Source: Prochlorococcus sp. AG-418-F16
GTDB lineage: Bacteria > Cyanobacteriota > Cyanobacteriia > PCC-6307 > Cyanobiaceae
Assembly: GCA_003214235.1 (NCBI GenBank)
Contig: QCLW01000002.1
Span: 21,790-85,789, forward strand
Length of the DNA: 64,000 bases
Reading direction: 5' to 3'
In this document: piece after piece, positions 22,634-30,551 of the stretch
Layout of the letters: each line of letters starts with the position of its first letter
How positions within the stretch are numbered: position 1 is the stretch's first letter
Notes under the pieces: model-generated
What the model saw: only the letters and a program-made list of their open reading frames with translations
Databases searched by the model: none
Told to the model about the DNA's origin: nothing
Program-made: the position numbers and the translations under genes

Positions 22634-23014
22634 TTATATCGGTTCCCTCAAGGCAGTAATAATTAATCCACCTATCAATCCAAGATTCATAAGCACCGCT
22701 CTTTGATGGAAAGGGAACATATGAAATATTATTGTTGTTGGAATAAGAAAAAGGAATAAAAAAAAATGAACCAATCTTTTGATTTCCTCCAAAGATAAAA
22801 AATCCAGAGCCCAAGATAAGGCATATAATTGCTCCTACTAGGAGTACAGATGCAATTTGATCAGGAATTCCTTTTGATGAAATATATTCAACTGTTTTTT
22901 AAACCCATTTATTTTGCCTGGTATGGCTGAGATGAATATTGAAGAAATTGCTATTCTTGAAAAAAAATCTAAGAAGTATTTGATACTTTTATTTTTGAAA
23001 ATTGAATTTTTCAT
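22634..23014 (-). pseudogene. DoxX-family gene with two compensating frameshifts
   Basis: Frame one encodes MKNSIFKNKSIKYFLDFFSR and ISSIFISAIPGKINGFK. After a run of six A the match continues in another frame (TVEYISSKGIPDQIASVLLV), and after a T-rich run returns to the first frame (IPTTIIFHMFPFHQRAVLMN, then LGLIGGLIITALREPI). All three pieces are in DoxX order. Total length is a multiple of three. Both shifts sit at homopolymers, so a sequencing error is possible; otherwise this is a decayed gene. An intact DoxX lies at 49075-49629. Confidence 0.75.
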
Positions 23015-23212
23015 AATTTTACTATAAGAAAAAATTTTATTTGATAAATAAATACTTAATTAGTTATTAAAAATTTTAGATTTTCCTCAAAAAGGTTGAG
23101 CTTAAATTAATAGAAGTATTTTTAATTAATGTGAATCTTTAATAGAGAATTAAGAGTACTTTCTAAGGTGTATATTTATTTTCATGCAATAATAGATTTA
23201 ACTTGAATTAAA

Positions 23213-23689
23213 ATGTTTAAGAATTTACTTTTAACTTTTTTTTTATTTCTTAGTTCTTTAATAACTATTTATCCTTCAAAAAAAGAAAATACTAATTTAA
23301 TTGATTATTGTTATTCTCTTGAAAAGATACTTTATAGAAATTCAGTAGAAAAAAGTAAAAATGTTTCAAAGAAGTATAAGACTTTTGCGAAAGATATTAC
23401 TTTGTTTAGTACAAAAAAAACTAAAGGTGCCTTAGTTAATAAGATGATTAATCAATACAAAACTTCCAAAAAATATTTTATTATTACTGTTGTGCCTAAT
23501 AAGTTGTATTGTTTGGCAGGATATTGGATTGAGGAGGTAAATCCTGGAACCTTTCAATCTATTTTCTATGAGAAAAGCAAACAAAGAATTAATCAATATA
23601 AGGACATGAAAAAAGAGGTCAATGATTTAATTAAAGATATTAATTCAGAATATAAATCTATAAAAAAAGATATTAATGATCTTTTTTAG
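23213..23689 (+). CDS. secreted hypothetical protein
   Basis: This 158-residue protein opens with a signal-like hydrophobic segment (LLLTFFLFLSSLITIY). The mature part is Lys-rich, with three cysteines overall and a C-terminal coiled helix (KEVNDLIKDINSEYKSIKKD). It stops five bases before the convergent neighbour. Unrecognised. Confidence 0.5.
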   Translation: MFKNLLLTFFLFLSSLITIYPSKKENTNLIDYCYSLEKILYRNSVEKSKNVSKKYKTFAKDITLFSTKKTKGALVNKMINQYKTSKKYFIITVVPNKLYCLAGYWIEEVNPGTFQSIFYEKSKQRINQYKDMKKEVNDLIKDINSEYKSIKKDINDLF

Positions 23690-23693
23690 AAAA

Positions 23694-24143
23694 TTAAAAA
23701 TTTTTTTCTAGTATTAATGATTCATTTGTTATTTTTGATTCATTTTTTCTAGAGTGTGAAATAAAAAATAATAGAAATACAAAAATGAATAGAAAGCTAA
23801 AAATTGATAAAGAATAAATTAATTTTTTTGCGATATTAAATTTAAGTTTGCTTTTGGTAAGTTTTTCTAAGAACCGAAATTTCTTATTTGATAATAAAGT
23901 ATATTTTTCTGAAGTTTTTTTAAGAAAATTATTAGTAATTAGTTCTTTTTTATTTACTTTTATTTCTGATTTAAAGTTATTTTCAGAGCCCCCAATTTTG
24001 TAATTGGATTGCTCATAAAAAAAATCATGTATATTTGAAATAGACTTTATTTTTTTATTTTTAACATCAAGTTTGGTTTTTTCTAAATCGTCATCAAACC
24101 ATTCGTCATAGACTATAAAGTTGGGTTTGGCAAAATAAGACAA
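23694..24143 (-). CDS. C-terminally anchored hypothetical protein
   Basis: A charged cytosolic part of about 105 residues precedes one hydrophobic stretch (LIYSLSIFSFLFIFVFLLFF) and a short charged tail. The N-terminus reads SYFAKPNFIVYDEWFDDD. TTG is the apparent start. Unrecognised. Confidence 0.45.
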   Translation of the reverse strand: MSYFAKPNFIVYDEWFDDDLEKTKLDVKNKKIKSISNIHDFFYEQSNYKIGGSENNFKSEIKVNKKELITNNFLKKTSEKYTLLSNKKFRFLEKLTKSKLKFNIAKKLIYSLSIFSFLFIFVFLLFFISHSRKNESKITNESLILEKNF

Positions 24144-24351
24144 AATTATATTATAAAAAAGTACAATAAAAAGATAAATTAAATAAAAAGAAAGAAGTTA
24201 TTATTGTTGGTAAATTTTATAAATCATGTTTATAAATCATCATTAATTGTCAATGCCTTATTTAAGGTAATTTTACAAAATTAAAAGCTTATAGTAATTT
24301 CATTAGTTTTAGTTTTTTAGTTAGTTTCTGGATAATTGATCATTTGGACTT

Positions 24352-24480
24352 TCATTTGTGACCATAGGAATAATCTTTATTTTTAGAAATAATATTCCAA
24401 CATTCTTTACAAGAAAAAATCCATTCCGTATGAATTATAGATTCCACCCTGTAATGAATTTTATCTGGCTTATGACACAA
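24352..24480 (-). CDS. small zinc-ribbon-like protein (TTG start)
   Basis: This 42-residue product has CHKPDKIHYRVESI, then TEWIFSCKECWNIISKN and YSYGH. Three cysteines and three histidines suggest a zinc site. The sequence has strong coding character, unlike the overlapping plus-strand frame. An upstream stop forces TTG 24480 as the start. The family is familiar in style from marine cyanobacteria but has no known role. Confidence 0.5.
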   Translation of the reverse strand: MCHKPDKIHYRVESIIHTEWIFSCKECWNIISKNKDYSYGHK

Positions 24481-24845
24481 TTAACATTTTTTCATTCATT
24501 GGAAATCTTGCTAAAGAAATTTCAGAAAAGAATAATCTTAATTTAATATCATTCACGAATAGTTTTTTATCTTGTCTTCATAAATATGCACTCCACATAT
24601 TCTTTAGCAAAGCGGAGGTCATCATGTTAAGTGAAAATATTGTTAATTGATTAATAATAAAAGTCTAATTTTTACTAATTATAATTTTGTAGGTACTTTT
24701 ATTACTTTAATAAAATTTGTTGAAATACTTTATTTAGCTTTAATTAAATAAAAAATATCATTATACATTTAAATTAGAACTTTAAAAAGAAACTCGCGGA
24801 TATTAAATAATTAACTTTAGTATAAATTTTGTTGATTTTAATTTT
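24481..24845. other. 365-base gap with a possible nine-codon frame
   Basis: GCGGAGGTCATC directly precedes ATG 24624 (plus strand), but the frame ends after MLSENIVN. It may be the remnant of a gene. Nothing else is recognisable. Confidence 0.35.
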
Positions 24846-24989
24846 ATGAACATTTATCTATTCTGGACATTATTTTTAGCCCTATGGGCAATTGTCCCCT
24901 TAATGATTATTAAGGGAAGATCAGATGATGAGCCCAAAAATCAGACTTCACCAAAAGTTAAAGCAAAGAAAAAAGGTTGGTTTAATTAA
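24846..24989 (+). CDS. 47-residue one-helix membrane protein
   Basis: MNIYLFWTLFLALWAIVPLM forms the helix, and a polar, Lys-rich tail (SPKVKAKKKGWFN) follows. Typical layout for a small thylakoid or plasma-membrane subunit. Unrecognised. Confidence 0.5.
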   Translation: MNIYLFWTLFLALWAIVPLMIIKGRSDDEPKNQTSPKVKAKKKGWFN

Positions 24990-25075
24990 GGAAATCTCTG
25001 CTTTAAAGAAAAATGATTTGCAAGGTAAATCTAGCTAATTTAAATTAAAGTCTCAGCAGAACTTATTTATTAAAA

Positions 25076-25660
25076 GTGCAAACATCAGAAAAAAAATTTC
25101 TTTATTTGGTTGTTCTTGGAGGCAGAGCAAATAAAGCTAATATTGAGTTACATGATGTGAGGTGGGTGGTAGGTTCTGAAATTGAGGATACATACGATAC
25201 TTTAAGAAAGGATTGGTTTGGGTCTCTTAAAGGTTTGCATATTGATAGTTATAAAAAAATAAAATATATAGATGGCCATAAGATAAATTTAAAAAATTCT
25301 GTAAATTATAAAAATAAAAAAAAGCAATTAATTAATATATCCAAGCATCAAAAAAATTTATGGTTTGTCAATATTGGAGGCTACGATCCAAGCTCTATGC
25401 AAGAAAAACATGAGTTTGGATTAGTTATAGCTTCGAATAAATTAGATGCAAAAAATAGAGCTAAATCTAAATGGCTTATTGGCTGTGAAAAAAAGCATAA
25501 AGATGATATTGCTTATCTAGATATGTTATTTAGTTGTGATGATTGTGAAATAATAAAAAAAATAGATAATTGGGAAATAGAATTAATCCCAGATAATAAT
25601 TATTTTGAAGAAAATAATCATCCTGATTGGTATGGATATCAAAAAATAGATGGGAAATAA
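25076..25660 (+). CDS. DUF1543 family protein (two repeats)
   Basis: This 194-residue product contains two copies of one domain. Each begins with a strand and a Gly-rich loop, LYLVVLGGRANKANIELHDV and WFVNIGGYDPSSMQEKHEFG, then RWVVGSEI and SKWLIGCEK at equivalent places. This matches DUF1543. GTG start. Function unknown. Confidence 0.75.
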   Translation: MQTSEKKFLYLVVLGGRANKANIELHDVRWVVGSEIEDTYDTLRKDWFGSLKGLHIDSYKKIKYIDGHKINLKNSVNYKNKKKQLINISKHQKNLWFVNIGGYDPSSMQEKHEFGLVIASNKLDAKNRAKSKWLIGCEKKHKDDIAYLDMLFSCDDCEIIKKIDNWEIELIPDNNYFEENNHPDWYGYQKIDGK

Positions 25661-25706
25661 AATAAATTTGCTAAATAATTATATTCTTATTTATGTTCTT
25701 AAAATA

Positions 25707-26912
25707 TTAAAATGAACTCGATTTTCTAAATAAATAAATCCCGCCTCCTAGAGAAATTAAGACAGGTAACCATGCAGCAAAAATTGGAGGTAAAATACCT
25801 TTTACTCCGAATGAACTAAATATAAATGACAGTACATAATAAATTAATATAAGAATCACGCTCAATCCAAATCCCTGACTTTTTGAAGATCTTAAATTAG
25901 ATTTAGATCCCAGACTGCTTCCTATTAAACCAAATACCAAGCATGCAAAAGGTAGAGTAAATTTTTCTTGAATGCGGACTTTAATTCTTCTTACCTCCTT
26001 CAAGTTGCCAGTTTTTTTATAAATCTTTTCTGCTTTTATAGCCTGCTTTAACGTCATTTCAGTGGCATCTTTCGGAACTTTTGCTAGCTCCATAGGCCCT
26101 TCCACAAATGGATATGTGTATTGTTTAAATTGAATATTTGTAGTTTCTCCGCTTGGAGCAATTGAGACAATACTCCCTTCATTAAATATCCAAGAAGAGT
26201 TTTTTTTGTCAAATCTTCCAGTCTTTGCCTTTAATATTTGTTGAAAATCTTCTCTGGAAAAATCTAATACTGTTACACCCTCCATAATGTTGTTTTCATA
26301 CCATGAAGCATAAAATATATGAGTAAGAAAAGTATTAATTTTTGTTGGTTTTTTATTTGATGCATTTATCCTAGATCCATATCTTGAAAACATAATATTA
26401 TCTTTCCCTTGTTCGCCGCTAAAAGAACTTCCTATTCCCGCTCTTAATGTCGTTTCTGCCATTTTATTACTTGCAGGAACTAAATTATCGTTAAAGTAGA
26501 AAGTTAATCCTGTCATAAATATTGAAAGAGCAATAGCTGGAGAAATAATTCTTGAAGTTTTTATACCCAAAGATTTCAATGCCAGTAATTCAGAATTGCT
26601 TGATAATTTCCCATAGGCTAATAATGTCGAAAGTAAAACTGCCATAGGGAATGATAAGACTAAAAAACTGGGTAAACTAAAAAAAAGAACTTTTAAAGCT
26701 AAAAATAAAGGCAAACCAAATTCAACAATTTTCCTTATCAGATCGAACATTACCCCAACAGATAATGAAATAACAGTAAAAGCAGAAATTGCAAATATCA
26801 TTGGAGGTATAATTTGACCTAATAACCATCTATCTATTAAAGGTATTGAATACCAAGGAGTAATTATTTTATTAATAGTTTTTTTAATTAGTAATTGATT
26901 TAAAAGTTTCAA
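25707..26912 (-). CDS. LptF/LptG (YjgP/YjgQ) family permease
   Basis: This 401-residue inner-membrane protein has three membrane helices at each end and a large periplasmic beta-domain between them, the LptF/G plan. Near the start, PLIDRWLLGQIIPPMIFAIS and later FSLPSFLVLSFPMAVLLSTL are typical. In LptB2FG the permease extracts lipopolysaccharide from the inner membrane. Cyanobacteria usually have one such gene. Complete length; start ATG near 26912. Confidence 0.85.
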   Translation of the reverse strand: MKLLNQLLIKKTINKIITPWYSIPLIDRWLLGQIIPPMIFAISAFTVISLSVGVMFDLIRKIVEFGLPLFLALKVLFFSLPSFLVLSFPMAVLLSTLLAYGKLSSNSELLALKSLGIKTSRIISPAIALSIFMTGLTFYFNDNLVPASNKMAETTLRAGIGSSFSGEQGKDNIMFSRYGSRINASNKKPTKINTFLTHIFYASWYENNIMEGVTVLDFSREDFQQILKAKTGRFDKKNSSWIFNEGSIVSIAPSGETTNIQFKQYTYPFVEGPMELAKVPKDATEMTLKQAIKAEKIYKKTGNLKEVRRIKVRIQEKFTLPFACLVFGLIGSSLGSKSNLRSSKSQGFGLSVILILIYYVLSFIFSSFGVKGILPPIFAAWLPVLISLGGGIYLFRKSSSF

Positions 26913-27051
26913 AAGGATTTTATTTAATTTATACGTACTATTCTTGCATTATAAAATATCAATGTTTTAGAAACCAATATCAACGTTGGATAAGAAGAAT
27001 ATTTTTTTACTACTTGCAGTAAAACAAAAAATTTGGTTTCTTAAAAGAAAG

Positions 27052-27174
27052 ATGAAAGGCATGAAAAATAAAAAATTTATAAACGAATGTAAATGCTTAC
27101 ACTGCCAACAAAAATTAGAACAAATTAATAATTCTAGATTATTTTGGGATAAATTAATTTTAAGAAACAAGTAA
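27052..27174 (+). CDS. 40-residue basic protein with Cys-His cluster
   Basis: MKGMKNKKFINECKCLHCQQ, then KLEQINNSRLFWDKLILRNK. The C-x-C-x-H-C group could bind zinc. An in-frame TTG at 26986 would add 22 residues. The antisense frame is a likely shadow. Confidence 0.4.
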   Translation: MKGMKNKKFINECKCLHCQQKLEQINNSRLFWDKLILRNK

Positions 27175-27307
27175 ACCTATTGTCTTTTATAAGCCCTCTA
27201 AAATTTAAAAATAATATTAAACTAGATATTTTGAAAAATCTATTATTTATAGATAAAAAATAAATTTGTTCGATCTCTTGTATTAATCATCTTTTATATT
27301 AATGTAA

Positions 27308-27409
27308 TTACTTAACCTTTTGATTTTTTTTGTAGATCATATTTTCTCGATTTAAAAGAAAAAGGATAATAAAAATACAAGAAGGAATGAGAATAAAATC
27401 TAAAGACAT
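27308..27409 (-). CDS. 33-residue one-helix peptide
   Basis: MSLDFILIPSCIFIILFLLN forms a membrane helix with a basic tail. It shares only its MSL start and small size with 31974-32105. Support is weak. Confidence 0.35.
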   Translation of the reverse strand: MSLDFILIPSCIFIILFLLNRENMIYKKNQKVK

Positions 27410-27544
27410 ACATTTTGTTTGATCTATTTTCTATTTAGCAAATAAATAAATTTTTGACATTAGTTTCACCTCTTTAGGATTTTACTCAATAGGTAAAAGA
27501 TTATTTAGTTATTTAGTTTATTTGCTTTCTTTTAAAATTGAAAG

Positions 27545-27573
27545 AGCTTGCAAGTATCCCACAGGCAAGCTCA
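27545..27573 (-). ncRNA. GTATCCC-loop hairpin, candidate RNA end
   Basis: GAGCTTGC (27545-27552) pairs with GCAAGCTC (27566-27573); the loop contains AGTATCCCACA. On the minus strand it is preceded by TCGTCATGA, as at 3661, and followed by TTTCAATTTT. No minus-strand protein gene lies upstream, so it may end a small RNA of about 100 nt. The rest of 27410-27868 shows no gene. Confidence 0.4.
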
Positions 27574-27817
27574 TGACGACCTAGTTAAATTCAAACGTTC
27601 TGAAGTTAACCAGCTAAGCACTTCCTAAATGCTAATTATATTTTAATAAGTAAAATTACTTACTGTGAGTATAAATGCTTATTTTAGGTAATTCATCCAA
27701 AAAAAAATGGTTAAGAGAAGCAATTTAATTAAATTCTGTTCAAGCAGTCAATTTATAGACAAAAATGTTACATATTGATTAATAAGTGCTTCCTAATTAA
27801 TATTTTTGACCTTTTGG

Positions 27818-27846
27818 TTTACATAAATTAATATTTATGTTACTTT
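27818..27846 (+). promoter_or_regulatory. promoter of the 68-residue hli
   Basis: TTTACA (27818-27823), 17 bases, TACTTT (27841-27846), located 22 bases before the ATG. It has the same -35 and spacing as the two hli operon promoters. Confidence 0.6.
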
Positions 27847-27868
27847 AATTAACAATTAAGATTTATAA

Positions 27869-28075
27869 ATGTCAAATTCAGGAGTTACAACAGAATCAGG
27901 TGGCAGACAAAATATGTTCCCATCCGAAACTAGACCTTATATTGATGAATCTGTTTCTTACGATGGGTATCCTCAAAATGCAGAAAAAGTAAACGGTAGA
28001 TGGGCTATGATTGGTTTCGTTGCACTAATAGGTGCTTATGTTACGACTGGAAACATAATACCAGGAATTTTTTAA
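27869..28075 (+). CDS. hli: high-light-inducible protein (Hli) with N-terminal extension
   Basis: This 68-residue protein has a polar N-terminal extension (SNSGVTTESGGRQNMFP) before the Hli helix NAEKVNGRWAMIGFVALIGA and the end TTGNIIPGIF. The Glu and Asn-Arg ligand positions are intact. The longer N-terminus differs from the mini-Hli copies nearby. Thylakoid membrane, photoprotection by family knowledge. Confidence 0.9.
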   Translation: MSNSGVTTESGGRQNMFPSETRPYIDESVSYDGYPQNAEKVNGRWAMIGFVALIGAYVTTGNIIPGIF

Positions 28076-28187
28076 TAACTTTTTTATTGATTTTATAAAC
28101 TCTTCCTCTTAAAAGTAGAAAATAATTATTTCATAGCTATTCAATTAAAAATAAATTTAATGAACTGAAAAATCATATTGTGGAAAT

Positions 28188-28325
28188 TCAATTCAATTTT
28201 GAAAATAAAAAAAACCAAATAAAAGTTATTACATTAAGACTAAAAATTACTCCAATAAATAAATATGCAAATTTTTTGCCAATGAATGCTGTCTCAGGTT
28301 CAAGCTTTACTCTCATGAAATCCAT
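28188..28325 (-). CDS. 45-residue membrane protein
   Basis: MDFMRVKLEPETAFIGKKFA leads into one hydrophobic stretch (YLFIGVIFSLNVITFIWFFL). Charged N-terminus with a single helix. Unrecognised. Confidence 0.45.
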   Translation of the reverse strand: MDFMRVKLEPETAFIGKKFAYLFIGVIFSLNVITFIWFFLFSKLN

Positions 28326-28480
28326 AAATTAACTACGTTAATTTAGCATGATTTATAAAATAAATTTAAGTTTTACAGAATAATAGCGATGTAATTAGCT
28401 GTGTTCTCTTTTGTTATTTTTCTACTTAAATTTAATAATTCTGCATTTTTCGTTAAGCTTAGTTTTGGAAATTTCTTTTT

Positions 28481-28582
28481 TTAATATTGCTGTTTATAAC
28501 CTTTCTTTATTTGAGTTAGTCTTGTACCAATGTAAATTAGTAAAATTATCCAAAAAATTATTTCCAAACCTAGGTTCATCAT
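28481..28582 (-). CDS. 33-residue membrane peptide of the MTNLxLEI type
   Basis: MMNLGLEIIFWIILLIYIG, then TRLTQIKKGYKQQY. It aligns end to end with the 33-residue product at 9971-10072. The antisense plus frame is a shadow. The second ATG could also be used. Confidence 0.55.
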   Translation of the reverse strand: MMNLGLEIIFWIILLIYIGTRLTQIKKGYKQQY

Positions 28583-28731
28583 TTAATTTAACTCAAATCA
28601 ATAAATTCAATTTAACTCCCATCTTAGTTTTTGGGTTAGAGTTTTTATACTGATTTTTGTATATTATTTATAAATAATATAAGAATATTCAAACTGAACT
28701 AACTCTGAAAATTAAATATATATTATAAAAA

Positions 28732-28757
28732 AACCTAATTTAAAAATAAATTAGGTT
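28732..28757 (-). terminator. terminator of the second hli pair
   Basis: AACCTAATTTA (28732-28742), loop AAAA, TAAATTAGGTT (28747-28757): an 11-bp perfect stem followed on the minus strand by a T-run, about 25 bases past the last hli stop. Confidence 0.7.
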
Positions 28758-28782
28758 CTTTAAATAAATTTAAATTGTTTCC

Positions 28783-28923
28783 TTAAATAAAACCTGGAAT
28801 TATTTGACCAGTTGTTAAATAAGCTCCGATTAAAGCTATGAAACCTAACATAGCAAATCTCCCATTTAGCTTTTCAGCTACGATTTTTTCTTTTTCTACG
28901 ATCTTTGATTCATTATTTTTCAT
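28783..28923 (-). CDS. hli: high-light-inducible protein (Hli), 46 residues, second copy
   Basis: MKNNESKIVEKEKIVAEK precedes the Hli helix NGRFAMLGFIALIGAY and the end TTGQIIPGFI. It is the paralogue of 4549-4689 and overlaps its upstream partner by TAATG in the same way. Unlike the first locus, no acidic-tail gene follows; a terminator does. Confidence 0.9.
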   Translation of the reverse strand: MKNNESKIVEKEKIVAEKLNGRFAMLGFIALIGAYLTTGQIIPGFI

Positions 28924-29030
28924 TAGAACCAACCTGGAATAATTTGGCCTGTTGTTACATAAGCACCAACTGCTGCGACGAAACCTAACATTGCTGCCCA
29001 GCCGTTAAAACGTTCTGCTTCTGGGGTCAT
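28923..29030 (-). CDS. hli: high-light-inducible protein (Hli), 35 residues, second copy
   Basis: The product is identical in sequence to that of 4689-4796 (MTPEAERFNGWAAMLGF and so on to IIPGWF), although many codons differ. Gene order and overlap are the same. The promoter at 29054-29082 matches the first locus. Confidence 0.9.
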   Translation of the reverse strand: MTPEAERFNGWAAMLGFVAAVGAYVTTGQIIPGWF

Positions 29031-29053
29031 TGTGTTTAAATTAATTGTTAACA

Positions 29054-29082
29054 AATATAACATATTTGTTTATTTATGTAAA
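29054..29082 (-). promoter_or_regulatory. promoter of the second hli pair
   Basis: Minus strand: TTTACA (29077-29082), 17 bases, TATATT (29054-29059). Confidence 0.6.
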
Positions 29083-29280
29083 GAAAATTATATAAAAAAT
29101 ACTTAAAAAGTCCTAATAATACAAGATATGTGACGAAAATGTATCGGAATATACTGTTTTGGCGAGATGATTTTGTGTATTTATTCTTTGAATTTTAAAT
29201 AAAAAAAATATAAACTAGAGGCTTTTTCTTTTAAGGAGTAAATCCTCATTTAGTGGCAATTGTAATTAATATATAAATAT

Positions 29281-29315
29281 GAGTCAGCTAGTAGGGATAC
29301 AGGCTGACTCTTTTT
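29281..29315 (+). ncRNA. hairpin-terminator with GGGATAC loop, candidate small RNA end
   Basis: GAGTCAGC (29281-29288) pairs with GCTGACTC (29303-29310), then TTTTT. The loop TAGTAGGGATACAG contains the reverse complement of the GTATCCC core seen at 3661 and 27545. No plus-strand gene precedes it. An AAGGAG/CTCCTT-like element near 29235-29255 could belong to the same RNA. The remainder of 29083-29397 shows no gene. Confidence 0.5.
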
Positions 29316-29397
29316 AGTAAGAATTCTTTGTTTTTTAGAAAAAGTAGTTTTTAGAAGCAAAATAATTGCTATTAATACATTAGATATAAAAAGACTA

Positions 29398-29562
29398 ATG
29401 TCATTTTCTACTTATTACATGCATTTGATTTTTGCAAGAATTCCTTCTCTAATAACTTCAGATTTAATACTTTATTTCTTGCCGGGTCTTACAATTTTAA
29501 TATTATTCTTTAGCCTTAAAATAATGTTTTTTAAGACTCCGAAATTGAGAAAAGTTAAATAA
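29398..29562 (+). CDS. 54-residue membrane protein
   Basis: MSFSTYYMHLIFARIPSLIT, then LILYFLPGLTILILFFSLKI and a basic tail. One strong helix. It lies 50 bases before the DUF938 gene on the same strand. Unrecognised. Confidence 0.45.
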   Translation: MSFSTYYMHLIFARIPSLITSDLILYFLPGLTILILFFSLKIMFFKTPKLRKVK

Positions 29563-29612
29563 AGAGGATTTTAGAATAATTATTTTTACTATATTCCCCA
29601 AGTCCGTTTGTT

Positions 29613-30233
29613 TTGGATAATAGACTTTTCTTTTCCGCGACTAAAAGAAATAGAGCCTGCATTGGTGATGTACTGTCCAAAATTATAAAAAAAAATGGTT
29701 CAATATTGGAAATTGGAAGTGGTAGTGGTGAGCATGGAGTTTTTTTTCAAAAACGCTTTCCTGAAATAATTTGGCAAACAAGTGATCCAGATTTATTAAA
29801 TAGAAAAAGTATAAGTTCTTGGATTGAGTATGAAGAATTAAATAAGAAAATGCCCCAACCTCTTGCTCTTGATGTAGAAAAAATTCCCTGGAAAATCTCA
29901 CTGAATTTAGAAAATTCCTTGCAAGGTATAGTTTCTATAAATATGATTCATGTAGCACAATGGACTTCTACTATAGCTCTATTTAGGGAGTCAGGAAAAT
30001 TACTTAAGAAGGGACAATTCTTGATATTATATGGGCCATTTAAAATTGGTAATAAGCATACAAGTCAAAGTAATTATTTTTTTGATAATTCAATAAAACT
30101 AAAAAATGATCTTTGGGGTATTAGAAATCTTGACGACGTTAGTTATGAAGGTGAAAAAAATAATTTTCTTCAAGAAAATATTATTAGTATGCCGGTAAAC
30201 AATTTTTTAATAATTTACAGAAAAGTTTCTTAA
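29613..30233 (+). CDS. DUF938 family SAM-dependent methyltransferase
   Basis: This 206-residue protein has motif I ILEIGSGSGEHGVFF (residues about 31-45), an acidic strand end QTSDPD, and NMIHVAQW typical of DUF938. The acidic residue after the second strand should contact SAM ribose. Substrate unknown. TTG start. Length is normal for the family. Confidence 0.8.
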   Translation: MDNRLFFSATKRNRACIGDVLSKIIKKNGSILEIGSGSGEHGVFFQKRFPEIIWQTSDPDLLNRKSISSWIEYEELNKKMPQPLALDVEKIPWKISLNLENSLQGIVSINMIHVAQWTSTIALFRESGKLLKKGQFLILYGPFKIGNKHTSQSNYFFDNSIKLKNDLWGIRNLDDVSYEGEKNNFLQENIISMPVNNFLIIYRKVS

Positions 30234-30279
30234 AAAGTGCAATTAAAATATTAATAATAAAAGAGCATTTTATAATTAA

Positions 30280-30441
30280 TTAACCTGTGAGTTTTCTGCT
30301 CCATTCTTTATGCTTTTCATCTAAATCTGAAATTTTTTCTCCTAAACTCAACTGTCTTTCTAATAATTCCACTTTTGTAAGAGTTATTTTTTCTGAATAA
30401 AATTTTATAGGCTGATTACCATGCAAATTGTCTCCGCTCAT
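30280..30441 (-). CDS. 53-residue hypothetical protein
   Basis: MSGDNLHGNQPIKFYSEKI is followed by a charged helix, KVELLERQLSLGEKISDLDE, that could form a coiled coil. Soluble. Unrecognised, but of clear coding character. Confidence 0.5.
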   Translation of the reverse strand: MSGDNLHGNQPIKFYSEKITLTKVELLERQLSLGEKISDLDEKHKEWSRKLTG

Positions 30442-30551
30442 AATGATTTTGCCAAACAATTAACTATTTAAGATGAAAAATATAATAATCCTAATTATTT
30501 AATATTATTTTCAGATTTGAGTAAATTAATGTGATAAAAAAAATTATTTGT

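Noticed and set aside
24358..24546. 62-residue plus frame
   Set aside because: Antisense to the Cys/His-conserved minus frame, which has the better coding signature.
28411..28653. 80-residue plus frame rich in Leu and Phe
   Set aside because: Antisense to the MTNLxLEI-type gene, which has a recognisable paralogue.
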